DNA of 53,217 bases from Theodoxus fluviatilis. Taxonomy: Eukaryota > Mollusca > Gastropoda > Cycloneritida > Neritidae. This document shows, piece after piece, positions 1 through 11,838 of this stretch. The notes under the pieces are model-generated. The model was not told the DNA's origin, ran no database searches, and saw nothing but the letters and a program-made list of their open reading frames with translations. The stretch lies in assembly GCA_034096865.1 (NCBI GenBank), contig JAWQFJ010002858.1:145001-198217 (forward strand). The letters are read 5' to 3'. Position 1 is the stretch's first letter; every line of letters begins with the position of its first letter. Position numbers and translations under genes: made by a program.

Positions 1-1737
<1,737 letters not shown>

Positions 1738-1830
<93 letters not shown>

Positions 1831-1872
1831 ACCCACCCCTCCATCCCTCTCCCCCCCTCCATCTCTCTCTCC

Positions 1873-1938
<66 letters not shown>

Positions 1939-1970
1939 GCGCACACACACACACGCACATACACACATAT
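1738..1970. repeat. (CT)n microsatellite with CA tail
   Basis: Two long (CT)n blocks (about 1738-1828 and 1877-1936) are separated by an imperfect C-rich block and end in a short CA/CG run. The Leu-Ser and Glu-Arg open frames over it are products of the repeat, not genes. It lies about 45 bases beyond the 3' edge of the minus-strand exon at 2015-2159. Confidence 0.97.
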
Positions 1971-2014
1971 TCACGTTCATTTCATGACAGCTGCCAGCCA
2001 GGACGACTGCCTAC

Positions 2015-2159
2015 CTTCTTCATGCACTGGATTTTGCCAGAACGGAGCGGCTTGATGGGCTCTGCGATCTTGTCGCTGTAGACCTCGGCTGCCTGCAGCC
2101 TGGCCTTGGCCGCCTTCTCCGTCTCCTCCAGGATTTCCCGCCATACCGTGGTCACCGTC
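2015..2159 (-). CDS. FCHSD2: FCHSD/Nervous-wreck-like F-BAR exon (downstream of the pair)
   Basis: Internal exon on the minus strand, 145 bp. It is bounded by a gtgcag acceptor ending at 2160 and a gtaggc donor starting at 2014. The first base completes a codon and 48 codons follow with no stop: TVTTVWREILEETEKAAKAR, then a helix with AEVYSDKIAEPIKPLRSGK and a CMKK end. The order VW..., E.Y...I.EP...RS.K is what I know from the F-BAR domain of FCHSD proteins (Nervous wreck in flies). These dimeric curved domains bind phosphoinositide membranes and work with actin regulators at endocytic sites and synapses. The exon at 7907-7992 ends with two bases of a codon, so the two join in phase to give Lys-Thr. 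Alternative: another F-BAR family. I cannot resolve FCHSD1, FCHSD2 and Nwk orthology from 77 residues. Confidence 0.82.
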
Positions 2160-4684
2160 CTGCACAGAGCACGGCAACGGTGTCACGCACACACCTCGAC
2201 ATGAGGTCAATGTGACACAATGTGACGTAAGTCAATGTGACCAGAGTGGATTGGACAGAGTGACCCCATGATGCCATCGGGGTGACCGTTAGGATAATGA
2301 CAAACAATGCAGTAATTGTATGCACGCCACCTGTGCCACTAAGAAAGGAATCCAAAAACTCTTGTGAAGATGTTGATTGATGACGAGCACATGCTTCATC
2401 GTTTTCAACTTACGAACTAGCTGGTTGTTGCTGTTGTACGTTCACTACACCTGTCTGATTTTTTTAAATAACAAGATCACTTCAAAACACCGTACTCCAA
2501 AAGCACATCTAAGTTAGGATATTATATAATCAAAAATAATACTGACTTTTCTGAAGAGAGCTTATTTGTCCTGTCAAATGATAGCCTGCTTTTGCTACAG
2601 GTACTTAGATTCTTAATCCTATTGGAAAAAGTTTCCAATCGGCCCATTGAAAACGTTTCGAAAATCAGTTGAGAGCACCCTCTTTGACAAGGCTACACGC
2701 AGTGTAGATGGCAGGCACTGTATGTCTTATTGCATTAGGACAAACCAACCGTCAACGCAGAAAGGCACAGCAGAACTCAATGTGCAGAAGTCAAGTCTGC
2801 AGAATGGTACTGTCATTGCTTACAGTCACTACATTCACAGTGTTGGTGCTTGAGACTAAAAGATGTCATCATATTATCCAACACATCAGTAATGTGACGA
2901 GGAACAAGTATGCATACTTAGAAGAAAACTGTTTTTATACTCCAAACGTTGTGGCATTGTCTAATATTATCAGTTTTAACATTCTAATTAACAAACATAT
3001 CCTTCCAGCAATAGATATAAGTTTGAGATTTTACATTGATGTTAGTTTCCTTTCCACAAAACTTACTTAAATATCTTAGTTACAAAGTTACATGCATCAT
3101 GCTCTATCTAGAAATTAGGCCACAGTAACAATTTATGTTTTTACAACCACAAACACTTTAAATGTAATGGCACAGAAATGACTTCCTTCCTAATTTCAAA
3201 TGTACTGCATGAACAAAATGTAAACAAAAATTGAAGTTCAAAGTGCTTTACATTGAAAACCATTTTGACATAGGACTTCCATTTACATGCCATTTACATG
3301 CATCCATAACACAAAATTACATATCTCGTCATAACTAAAATATATTTCAAGTCCTACAGAAGGGGGGAAAGTACTTTTTGCATCAGGAAGCACAATATCA
3401 GCCCATGGGATGTCACATGAAATGAAGAAAAGGCCTCAAATGAGTAACTTGGCAGCAACCTTTTTTAAAATTATTGCTGAGCAGAATGGCAAGGAAAATT
3501 AGTACACAAGTTATTGCTGCTGCTGCTGTCTCAATAACCTTCGGCAAATTCAAATCATCTGCAATCATTCCCCCTTACTCTGGACAGATTCAATAATCCT
3601 TACAATAAACTTGACTACTGTACAGACCTCTGTCACCACTGAATAGACAGAACACGCCTTGATAGTTGTAAGATCCAGCATCCAAACACGAAGCATTACC
3701 GTTTTGTGGTCATCATTTTTGTCCCCGTCAAAACCGTGGACAAAAATGACTAGGATTTCTGTATGTTACACATCATCTGATGCCTGAATTGGCATAGAAT
3801 TAAACTGAACTTCAGAGAGGTTGCAAAATATCTCATTTGAAGAATTCGTTTGAAAGTTTGAGGCACTAAATACTCTTAATCTGTGTACAATATCATCAAA
3901 CGTGCAGTTCCCATCACACCATTTAATGTTTTTACAACTTTCACTAGTTGTCCCTTTAGTATCTTTAAAAAAAGTCACAACAAAGAATAGATCTACAACA
4001 TCATTTCAGAACCAAGTTAAAATTATGATAAGCAACGCATTTATGTCATGATATGAAAAATGACAAGTAAACACTACAAAAGACAGTCCACTCAAATATC
4101 ACAAATTTCAATTTGTGCATTGATTGGGGTTATGGCAAGACACATCTAAATAAATGAAAATAAAAAAGTGAACATCGAAGAAAAACAAAGGAGGTATACA
4201 ATAGCAGACACAAAAACACTATCTGTGAAATCATGAGGGGTGTAAACATGAAAGAAAAACACATATCACGATGGATGACACTTACCTCCCATCGGACAAT
4301 CTGTAATAAGGTAATCACAAGGACCCATATGGTGAATTCCAAGTGAAATGTAAGATTGGGTGCTTGGAACATTTTGCTTCCTTAGTAACAAATTCCATGA
4401 GAAACAGACTTTCTATCCAAAGAGTTGTCCATGAACTAAAGGTTCCTCCTTTCAAACATGTGATGAGTTGCCGAGAATCAATACATTACGATATGGTCTC
4501 TCTAAAGGATGTGTGGAAAAAATTGAATTTCAAACAGTCGGTGCACTTTTGATGGGCATGTAATGGACCTCTCCCCCTGCATATTCCTGCAAAATCTGAT
4601 GATCAAACAATTTGCCTCAGAAGATTTGCAGGGAAAATTTAAGCACAATTTTAAATGCATTGCTTACATTTATTTACTCTCTGA

Positions 4685-4685
<1 letters not shown>
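2160..4685 (-). other. AT-rich intron sequence of the FCHSD-like gene
   Basis: This is the 3' part of the 5.7 kb intron between the two F-BAR exons. It is AT-rich and without a credible coding frame, and I recognise no repeat in it. Runs such as ttttttt and short homopolymers are common, as expected for unconstrained intron. Confidence 0.65.
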
Positions 4686-4780
<95 letters not shown>

Positions 4781-4791
4781 CTATCTGTCAG

Positions 4792-4826
<35 letters not shown>
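4686..4826. repeat. (CT)n-(CTAT)n-(CA)n compound microsatellite
   Basis: About 78 bases of CT repeat run into six CTAT units (4763-4786) and then a CA run (4794-4826). It lies in the FCHSD-like intron. Confidence 0.97.
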
Positions 4827-4829
<3 letters not shown>

Positions 4830-5260
4830 GCCACTATGAGGGTGATGCATCTTATGAGAAACCCTTTCACCAAAGCACAGCTACAGAAACAGAAATCATT
4901 CTAAAACATGCTGCAGGTAGGCTATCCACACCTCTTTTTTCACCACAAAATCCCAAAGCCCTTGATGTCAAAGGAGCTAAGAGGAAAGATCCCTTTTGCA
5001 TGTACTTCAACAGAATTTCAAAATAAACAAATAAACAATTGGTAGCTATAATGAAGATCCATGGTGAGCCTAATAAGCTGTTCTGTTCACCCAACTTCTA
5101 AAATTAAAACTGGGGCTATCTTTAGAATCCATTGACTGAGGAAGGGGCAAAAAACACTAATGCTGGGGAAAGTGACTCTCATACTTATGTTTGGGGTATC
5201 CTGGCATCTGCATTTCTGGACTAAAATGCAAAGAGACAATGCATAATCCATGGTTACTTG
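4827..5260 (-). other. Intron sequence left of the hAT-like insertion
   Basis: Unremarkable AT-rich intron with no gene or repeat that I recognise. It ends at the target-site duplication of the hAT-like element. Confidence 0.6.
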
Positions 5261-5268
5261 TGAAAAGC

Positions 5269-5395
5269 CATAGGTGTCAAGTCTCACGTATTTTGCGTGA
5301 GTCTCACGCAATTTCAGTGATTTTCAAGTCTCACGGCGTGAGACAAAAACCTCACGTAATTTTGCGTTTTTGTCGGACTGATTTTTTTAAAGGTT
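5269..5395 (+). repeat. Left TIR and subterminal TCTCACG repeats of the hAT-like element
   Basis: The 13-bp TIR is followed by a cluster of CTCACG/CGTGAG motifs in both orientations (for example 5283-5289, 5297-5303 and around 5330-5340). In hAT elements, arrays of short subterminal motifs are the usual transposase binding sites. Reading these as such is inference. Confidence 0.7.
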
Positions 5396-5525
5396 CGTCT
5401 GAGGACTGTGTGAAAGTGTACAAGCCTCGCGATAAGTCGCTTCTCCCGCCTGCGTAGTGTGCCACAACAAAGAGATTCAAAGCGCAATAATGGCATCTTC
5501 GAAACGCCTGTGAAAAGGGAAGCGG

Positions 5526-5827
5526 CTTAGGAGAGAAGAGCGTCAGCCGGCTGACGGCATACATGTACATGTACAAGTAACGCTGAATTGGAAATCTCGG
5601 CATTTGAACGAGAACGAGACCGCATTCTCCACTCCGTCTGACTTCGCACGCCCGGGGAGTTATGCTAAGATCCGGCCGCGTTTATGAATCTGCGTTTTGT
5701 GGCAAACGTCTTGTTCGGCGGTACTGTACGCCATGCACCTTAACGGTCCGCGTGATTCGGGTGTAATCTTAAGCTAAACGACGTTTATTGGCTGCCGTCT
5801 TAGGAGAGAAGAGCGTCAGCCGGCTGA
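5526..5827 (+). repeat. 29-bp direct repeat pair containing a perfect palindrome
   Basis: The same 29 bases (cttaggagagaagagcgtca and 9 more) occur at 5526-5554 and 5799-5827, inside the hAT-like element. The first copy runs into the perfect 16-bp palindrome cgtcagccggctgacg at 5541-5556; the second diverges after cggctga. The 245 bases between them are GC-rich, without a gene. This may be a local duplication or a deletion scar in the element's 5' region. Confidence 0.75.
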
Positions 5828-5872
5828 TCTCTCAAATGTAGTTGCTGTAGACTGCCACTGTAGAATCTGTTC

Positions 5873-5874
<2 letters not shown>

Positions 5875-5962
<88 letters not shown>
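5875..5962 (+). repeat. (TG)n microsatellite at the 5' edge of the transposase remnant
   Basis: An uninterrupted TG run that ends in tgtgcag directly before the transposase coding frame. The ending could act as a splice acceptor with a TG tract instead of a pyrimidine tract. The Cys-Val residues of the open frame come from this repeat. Confidence 0.95.
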
Positions 5963-5963
<1 letters not shown>

Positions 5964-5966
<3 letters not shown>

Positions 5967-7046
5967 TCCAAGCGCAGAAACTACTACAAGAAGTTTCAAC
6001 TCTTCACTGAAGTCGAAGACAAGATCATCTTGAAGCACTGCCCCACTAGGTGGCTGAGTTTGGAGAGAGTGGTGACTAGGATGCTAGAACAGTATCCCGC
6101 CCTGCTGAGTTACTTCAGAAGTCACGAGGATGGAGAGAAGCGAGGCAAGGTGAAGAACATCTTGCAGCACCTAGAAGACCCTATGACAGAGCTCACCTTC
6201 CGCTTCCTCAAGTTCGTACTCCCAACTCTGAACGACTTCAACACAGTCTTCCAGGCTGATGAGTCAAAGGTTGGCATGCTGATTTCAGAGATGAGAATCC
6301 TGCTGAGAAAATTTCTTTGCAAATTTGTGAAGATGGATGTCATCAAGACCACTGAACTAACTGAAATTGATGTCTCTAAGAGCTGCCAGCTGGATGATTG
6401 TATTCTTGCTGTTGGCATGCCTTGTCGTACACGCCTTGCTGATGCTGACATCGCACCAGCCACAGAACACAAGTTCTTGCATGATGTTCGACAGTTCTGC
6501 ACAGCCTGTGTCCAGAAAATGTTGAACAAGTTCCCATTTGGAGATGAGATCCTGGAACATCTTCAAGTCCTGGACCCCAGCAAGAGAGAGCAGCTGTCAT
6601 ACATTGACATTGTGACACTGGCAATGAAATTTGCTGATGATGTTGACCAGGAAGACCTGAAAGAGGAGTGGGAAGACTTTCAACTCCTGGGTGAGGGTGA
6701 GCTGGTACTTTTGGATCAGAATGGAAAAGCCAAAAAAATGGATGTTGTCTGGAAGGAGATCCTCACAATGAAAACACCTTTTGGAGAAGTTAGGTTCCCT
6801 CTGCTTGGCAAAGTGCTGCCTGCTCTTCTGTGTCTGCCCCACAGCAATGCTGACAGTGAGAGAGTGTTCTCAATGGTGAGAAAGATCCACACAGATGCCA
6901 GAAGCAGTCTGGCTCCTGACACCCTGGCAGCTTTCTTGCAAGTGAAGATGAACTCTGATGAGTGTTGTCATGATTTCCAGGTGACTACCACAATGCACAA
7001 GAGAACAAAGGCTTGTACTGATGAGTACAACAAAGAACATCTGTGA
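5964..7046 (+). pseudogene. hAT-like transposase, C-terminal part only
   Basis: About 360 codons stay open from just after the TG run (SSKRRNYYKKF...) to a TGA at 7044-7046. CPTRWLSLERVVTRMLEQYP near the start corresponds to the conserved TRW segment following the catalytic core of hAT transposases. LPHSNADSERVFSMVRK near the end is the hAT C-terminal dimerisation motif, followed by a helix typical of KIAA1586/ZNF862-like hAT relatives. The BED finger and the first catalytic aspartates are missing, and nothing in the 5' region of the element supplies them. The frame itself is intact, so the insertion looks fairly young or the segment was recently derived from an active copy. The real start could be a spliced exon at 5964. 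The Met in the TG repeat at 5874 is not a credible start. Confidence 0.85.
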
Positions 7047-7059
7047 CTGTGAGGTACTG

Positions 7060-7376
7060 TAGCAGGATGTAAATAGAGAACTGAACATGTGAGTGAGGGG
7101 GAGCAGTGGATGTAAATAGAGAACTGTCAGAACTGAACATGTGAGTGAGAAGGATCAGTGGATGTAAATAGAGAACTGTCAGAACTGAACTTGTGAGTGA
7201 GGGGGAGCAGTGGATGTAAATAAAGAACTGTCAGAACTGAACTTGTGAGTGAGGGGGAGCAGTGCTGTGGATGTAAATAGAGAACTGAATATGTGAGTGA
7301 AAAGAAGCAGTGGATGTAAATATAGAACTGAACACACAACTAATGAGTAAGCCTAATGTGGAGCAGTGGATGTAAA
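7060..7376 (+). repeat. Degenerate ~40-51-bp tandem repeat in the transposon 3' region
   Basis: Units built on gtggatgtaaatagagaact, followed by gaacatgtgagtgaggggga, repeat about six to seven times with length changes from an optional gtcaga and other small indels. It starts just after the transposase stop codon. Confidence 0.85.
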
Positions 7377-7431
7377 CCAAATGAGTGATGTACAGTACTA
7401 TTTGATATTAGCAGTATACATGTGCTTGTGT

Positions 7432-7437
7432 AATAAA
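7432..7437 (+). other. Polyadenylation signal AATAAA of the hAT-like element
   Basis: AATAAA lies about 385 bases downstream of the transposase stop and 120 bases inside the right TIR, on the transposase strand. It is a plausible end signal for the element's own transcript. Confidence 0.5.
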
Positions 7438-7484
7438 GAAAAAACAACATATTTGCCGTTTTCACGGGTTTTGTTTCATTGCCG

Positions 7485-7569
7485 CGCGAATCTCATGACA
7501 AAGTGAGCAATCTCATGACAAATCATGCAAAATCTCATGACAAAACACTAAAAATACTTGACACCTATG
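7485..7569 (+). repeat. Right TIR and subterminal TCTCATGACA repeats
   Basis: Three copies of tctcatgacaaa-type sequence (7491-7503, 7510-7523 and 7533-7544) precede the right 13-bp TIR at 7557-7569. They correspond in place to the TCTCACG cluster at the left end but differ in sequence. Confidence 0.75.
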
Positions 7570-7575
7570 AAAAGC

Positions 7576-7906
7576 TAGACAAAAGTCATCCGTTTCTGCT
7601 GCCTGAACAAAAAGATTATCTGTCACCTCTTCAATCAAATAGTGGTATATTTAGAGACTATAAGCGAGTGCATTTGAAACACGAAGCAACGCCAGTTTGT
7701 AAATTGCAAAAGCAATAAAAATGGACGGAGAAATAGAAATGTGCCAAAACGATGGTTATCTAAAAAGAAAACCATCTATTCTAAAACTATCACTGACTTA
7801 CACAATGCCCTTGCTGTGCTCCCAAATTATCTTAATACGTTTTCGAATAAACAAACGTGAGTCAGGAAGGCAGACAGGCAAGAAGAAAGAATGGAAGGCA
7901 GCTTAC
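7576..7906 (-). other. Intron sequence between the hAT-like element and the upstream F-BAR exon
   Basis: 331 bases of AT-rich intron with no other feature. The splice donor gtaagc of the upstream exon is at 7906-7901, minus strand. Confidence 0.6.
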
Positions 7907-7992
7907 TTGTAGTCGCCGCCATCCTCACTCCGCACATCAGGCTGGGCGGGGAAGTCCCGCTTCAGCAGCTGTCCCGTCAACTTCAGCAGCCC
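7907..7992 (-). CDS. FCHSD2: FCHSD/Nervous-wreck-like F-BAR exon (upstream of the pair)
   Basis: Internal exon on the minus strand, 86 bp. The acceptor is cttcctctctcgcag ending at 7993, with a good pyrimidine tract, and the donor is the consensus gtaagc at 7906. It reads 28 codons plus two bases without a stop: GLLKLTGQLLKRDFPAQPDV, then RSEDGGDY and the first two bases of Lys. The pattern KL..QLLKRD(F/W)P followed by a short Asp-rich loop and then VW is the segment linking helices 1 and 2 of the FCHSD/Nwk F-BAR domain. The next exon (2015-2159) supplies the third base and continues with TVTTVW in the expected order and phase. The preceding exon, which should end in an IE.EYAQ-type motif, was not found between 8 kb and the right edge. 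It lies outside the window or escaped my reading. Confidence 0.82.
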
Positions 7993-8203
7993 CTGCGAGA
8001 GAGGAAGACTGTGTTACCTCCCCTGGCAGTCCAAGCTAAACGCAAGCAACCCAAAGCTAGAACTGTGCATGACCCAACGTCATGAATGAAAACGTTCACA
8101 GGAAGCATGCGTGCGGAAATACAATGACCGAGGATGGTTGTACAGCACTGCCTCTCAATCATAAGATACTTGCAGAACAGCAGTGCTAACCAAGAAGGAG
8201 CAG

Positions 8204-8204
<1 letters not shown>

Positions 8205-8275
<71 letters not shown>

Positions 8276-8441
8276 TGTGTGTGCGTGCGTGCGTGTTGGG
8301 GTTGGAAGGGGGGGGGGGGCGATTTAGGGGGGGGGGCGATTTAGGGGGGGGGGGGGGCGGTTGGGGGAAGAGGACCGGTTGGGGGATGAGGGAGAGAGAG
8401 AGAGACAGGTGCAACAACGTGCACGCGCACCAACACACACG

Positions 8442-8499
<58 letters not shown>

Positions 8500-8512
8500 C
8501 ACACACATATAT
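8205..8512. repeat. (TG)n / G-run / (CA)n compound repeat
   Basis: About 80 bases of TG with a few breaks are followed by three runs of nine or more G separated by cgattta (8309-8358), a short GA stretch (about 8391-8405) and then a CA run (8451-8512). The TG and CA arms are complementary and could fold into a long stem; the G runs fit a G-quadruplex. Confidence 0.95.
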
Positions 8513-10035
8513 ACTCAGACTGTTGCACAGGATAGACACACACAGTGTCAGACTGTCACACAGGCAGGTACAATTAAGGAGGGATAGACAGACACATATA
8601 TAGAAACTACTAAGGAAAAAAAAAACCGAGTCACCATGGCAAAAAACAATTAATGCTAAGCTGAAACATGTGGAAAGGAAAATCCGAGCACTGGCGCTGG
8701 CTGCACTGACGGAAGAGTCTGACGGGTGGTGGCCAGGGCGACAGGCAGACAGGGTCGCTTCAGGCCACACACGATTGACAGCCGACACAACTCTCTCGAC
8801 AGCCGTCTTGTAGTCAGGGTCAAGGGCAAATGTCGCTAGAGGGGGTGGGGATGGGGGATGGAGACTTGGGTACGGGATGGAAGTGGTCCATGGGGAATGC
8901 CGCCAGAGGAAATACGAAAAGGCATGGAGGGAGGGATGCAGAGGAGGGCAAGTGGACTGGTGATTGGATGTCGCAGATGAAAGTGTTTCCCTGGGGAGAG
9001 GTTTTTCACTTCGTCTGAGTTGCGTCCGTCCCCAATTGTAGCAAACGTGACGTTCCCACCTGACTCGCCCCTTTGTTTGCTCGCGTGCCCGTGTGAGCCT
9101 TTCGTGTGGCGTTCCCGCGTCTTACATGCCATAGTGTGAATATCAATAATCTGGAGTAAAACAGCTTACATGTTCCTTTTTGTGACCAAAGAAATAAAAA
9201 TAACCGTGTGAACATGCATCTACGTCAATTTCAGCATACGTGCGCGAGGGCAAGCGCTATCTCGCTGATCCGAGTTGAGAAGCATGTCTGACAGCATGAG
9301 AGTCGTCATCATCAGCCGCTAGCTGTGTTCCGATACCGTAAAACCCGCTCTTACCAGGTCAGAGCTCTAAGGATCTCTGAATAAATCCCCCTTCTAGGTC
9401 AAACCAGAGACACTATAGTATCTCTAGTCAAACTTCCAATCACAAGGTCGGAGCCTCCGAGTTTTCTGTCCGGGTCTGCGGTGCTTGGGATTGAGTTTCC
9501 TCCCAGGCAGGCACTAATGGCCCCGGGGGACCGGCAGTCGCGTGTGAAATTACACCAAAGCCGCGCTGTCGCAAGACGACGATTGCATCAGAGCAAAATT
9601 TGCATGAGACGAGGAATTCTAGTCGGGAGGGAAACACTCTCGTCATAAGTCAAACCTCACATCCCTGTCGCCTCTTCATTCATACAAAGATAATGGCAAG
9701 GGTTCACAGCGCACTGTCCCAATAGGGCGCCTTGCAAGCACCCTTGCAGACAGGAAAGTTCGCTATATTCAAATGACTCATCTTATGAGCCACACCATTA
9801 GTAATCAAACGCCTCTTCGGACGCCTGTCGAATACTATATATATTTAGCCTTCTTTCTGCCACTCCTGATCCTACGTCTTTCCGTTTCTCCTGTCCTTTT
9901 CATCTAGAGTAACCATCTTCACACATCATTCACTCTAAAACCGTACCCCAACCCCCTCCCTACATAGACGCTACGCTCCATCGTCATGTAGAAGGTGGCT
10001 ATCTCCCATCCAAGAATGATACACTCAGTGTCTCA
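8513..10035. other. Unassigned stretch, no supported gene
   Basis: No frame in this 1.5 kb resembles a known protein, and the expected upstream FCHSD exon was not recognised. Composition is mixed. A poly-A run is at 8614-8625 and a short CpG-containing part at about 9040-9120. Confidence 0.5.
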
Positions 10036-10170
<135 letters not shown>

Positions 10171-10951
10171 TCCCTCTCGTAAAACGGATGCATGTCTGGT
10201 TTCCATCTGATCCCCTTTCCTGCCTGATGCTATCTTACGCCATGACTGCTGGAGGAAGTAAATGACTGAGATGATGGCAGGCACTGACCTAGAAAATAAT
10301 TATGGGTTGTGAAAAAAGCCTGCCACCGCCTTCAACTCTTTTTCCTCCTCGATTCTCCCTGCATGCAACCACGCTAGAAAATAACAAAAACCTCAACATC
10401 CCGTTCCGCCTGAAGCCATAGGGGAAAACCCCTCAATCTGTAATTTTCTAGCCTTTCAGACCTGCTGAATGCCATCGTCGGAACACACTCGATCTGCACT
10501 CCAATCGTTTTCTTCTCTGGCGTTACTCCCGTGTGGGGTGTGTCGAGGTGCCCCCGGCTCTCAACCAGGACTGACTTCCTAGCTCTGAGCCCGTCTGTCA
10601 GCCAGGTCTCTCACATTGGCCTTTCCACACCCCTGTAGCTGCGGCAGTCAACGACTCGAGCATTCTCAAACTAGATGAGAACCGGAAGCCCAGCGTGAGA
10701 AGGGGGAATGCCGGGGCTGGGTTGCGTTGACAAAGTAGAGTGAGAGGAACTGGGCCAGGAAAGAAAAAGGCGGTGACTGAGCTAAGGGAAGGTATGACAG
10801 GAGAGGAGGCAGAGAGGCAATGAAATGATGCGGTGGGAGAGGGGCCGGATCGAGTTATATATTTCACTTATCAGAAGATTGAAGAGAAGATCGAAGAGAA
10901 GATTGTAGGAGTCACGCCTGGTTGAAGAGTTTTCGAACAAAGGTTAACTAT
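10171..10951. other. Unassigned stretch, no supported gene
   Basis: No recognisable coding or repeat feature. A short local repeat of gaagagaagat lies at about 10880-10905, just left of the MITE-like element. Confidence 0.5.
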
Positions 10952-11810
10952 CCCTGCGTTCCGTGCACTCTGCTTCATCTCTGCTACGGTGTAGCAGGGT
11001 CACGAGTTTCGATTGGTCGGTTTCTTTAAATATTTTTAAAGCACGTTACCATTAAAAGTAGAGGGTTTTGGAGGCCCCCTTTGAATACACGAATCCCCAA
11101 TATTATTTCACACTCAAATTTATCACTCTTGAACGAAGAAACGACTTAATAAAAGCATTAGGGTCGAAAATCCATTAATAACAAAAGGGAGGTAACCATC
11201 ACCAGTCATAGAGGAAGGTCAAGGAAATCCAAACATGTGTGTCGTCTGCTAAATCGTTACACTCATGGGTATAAATGCCGACGTTTACTACAAATATCAA
11301 ACCAAGACATACAATCCACTCTGCCACGGTGATGAGAGCACGAAAACATTTATTTCTTCGAAATTTGACAGCAATCGGCACGTATTCCACTTCCATGTTA
11401 TGTAAACTCCATGGTTCGAAGCATGTTTACCGTGCAAGTCCGTGTTTAGTATGAGCCAATCAAATGCGGCTACGAGTTCTGTAGTTTCATCGTTGCTAGG
11501 CACAGCAAACGCTCTAGCTGCTGCGCGACCTTTGACAGGAAGTTGACCTCTGCCACTGGGTGAAACGTCACCAAAGATTGTGTATGAATGATTTTCCACC
11601 CTAATACTTTTATTATGTCGTTTCTTCGATCAATAGTGATAAATTTGAGTGTGAAATAATATTCGAGATTCGTGTATTCAAAGGGGGCCTCCAAAACCCT
11701 CTACTTTTAATGGTAACGTGCTTTAAAAATAATTAAAGAAACCGACCAATCGAAACTCCTGACCCTGCTACACCGTAGCAGAGATGAAACAGAGTCAACG
11801 GAACGCAGGG
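10952..11810. mobile_element. MITE-like element with ~220-bp terminal inverted repeats
   Basis: The left arm (10952 to about 11173) and the inverted right arm (about 11589 to 11810) match over about 220 bases with scattered substitutions. Both start ccctgcgttccgt and contain the small hairpin gctacggtgtagc. The flanks are tat at 10949-10951 and at 11811-11813, a possible 3-bp target duplication. The ~415-bp middle has no transposase frame, so the element is non-autonomous. A 3-bp duplication would fit PIF/Harbinger or CACTA-like mobilisation, but the sequence does not decide the superfamily. Confidence 0.82.
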
Positions 11811-11838
11811 TATGTATGCGCTAAGAGCTGGCGACTCC

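Larger units (their letters stand above)
5269..7567 (+). mobile_element. hAT-like DNA transposon, internally deleted, with TIRs and TSD
   Basis: A 2.3 kb element lies in the FCHSD-like intron, antisense to the gene. The left end cataggtgtcaag (5269-5281) is repeated inverted as cttgacacctatg (7557-7569). The flanks are tgaaaagc at 5261-5268 and again at 7568-7575. An 8-bp duplication is the hAT signature; reading the 13-bp inverted repeats as fully symmetric leaves a 6-bp duplication, aaaagc. Inside are subterminal motif clusters, a transposase 3' half, a tandem repeat and an AATAAA signal. The transposase N-terminal half is missing, so this copy cannot move by itself. Confidence 0.85.

Noticed and set aside
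5874..5963. Start codon of the transposase frame inside the TG repeat
   Set aside because: The frame upstream of 5964 is pure TG repeat. The true upstream coding part is absent, so the Met is incidental.
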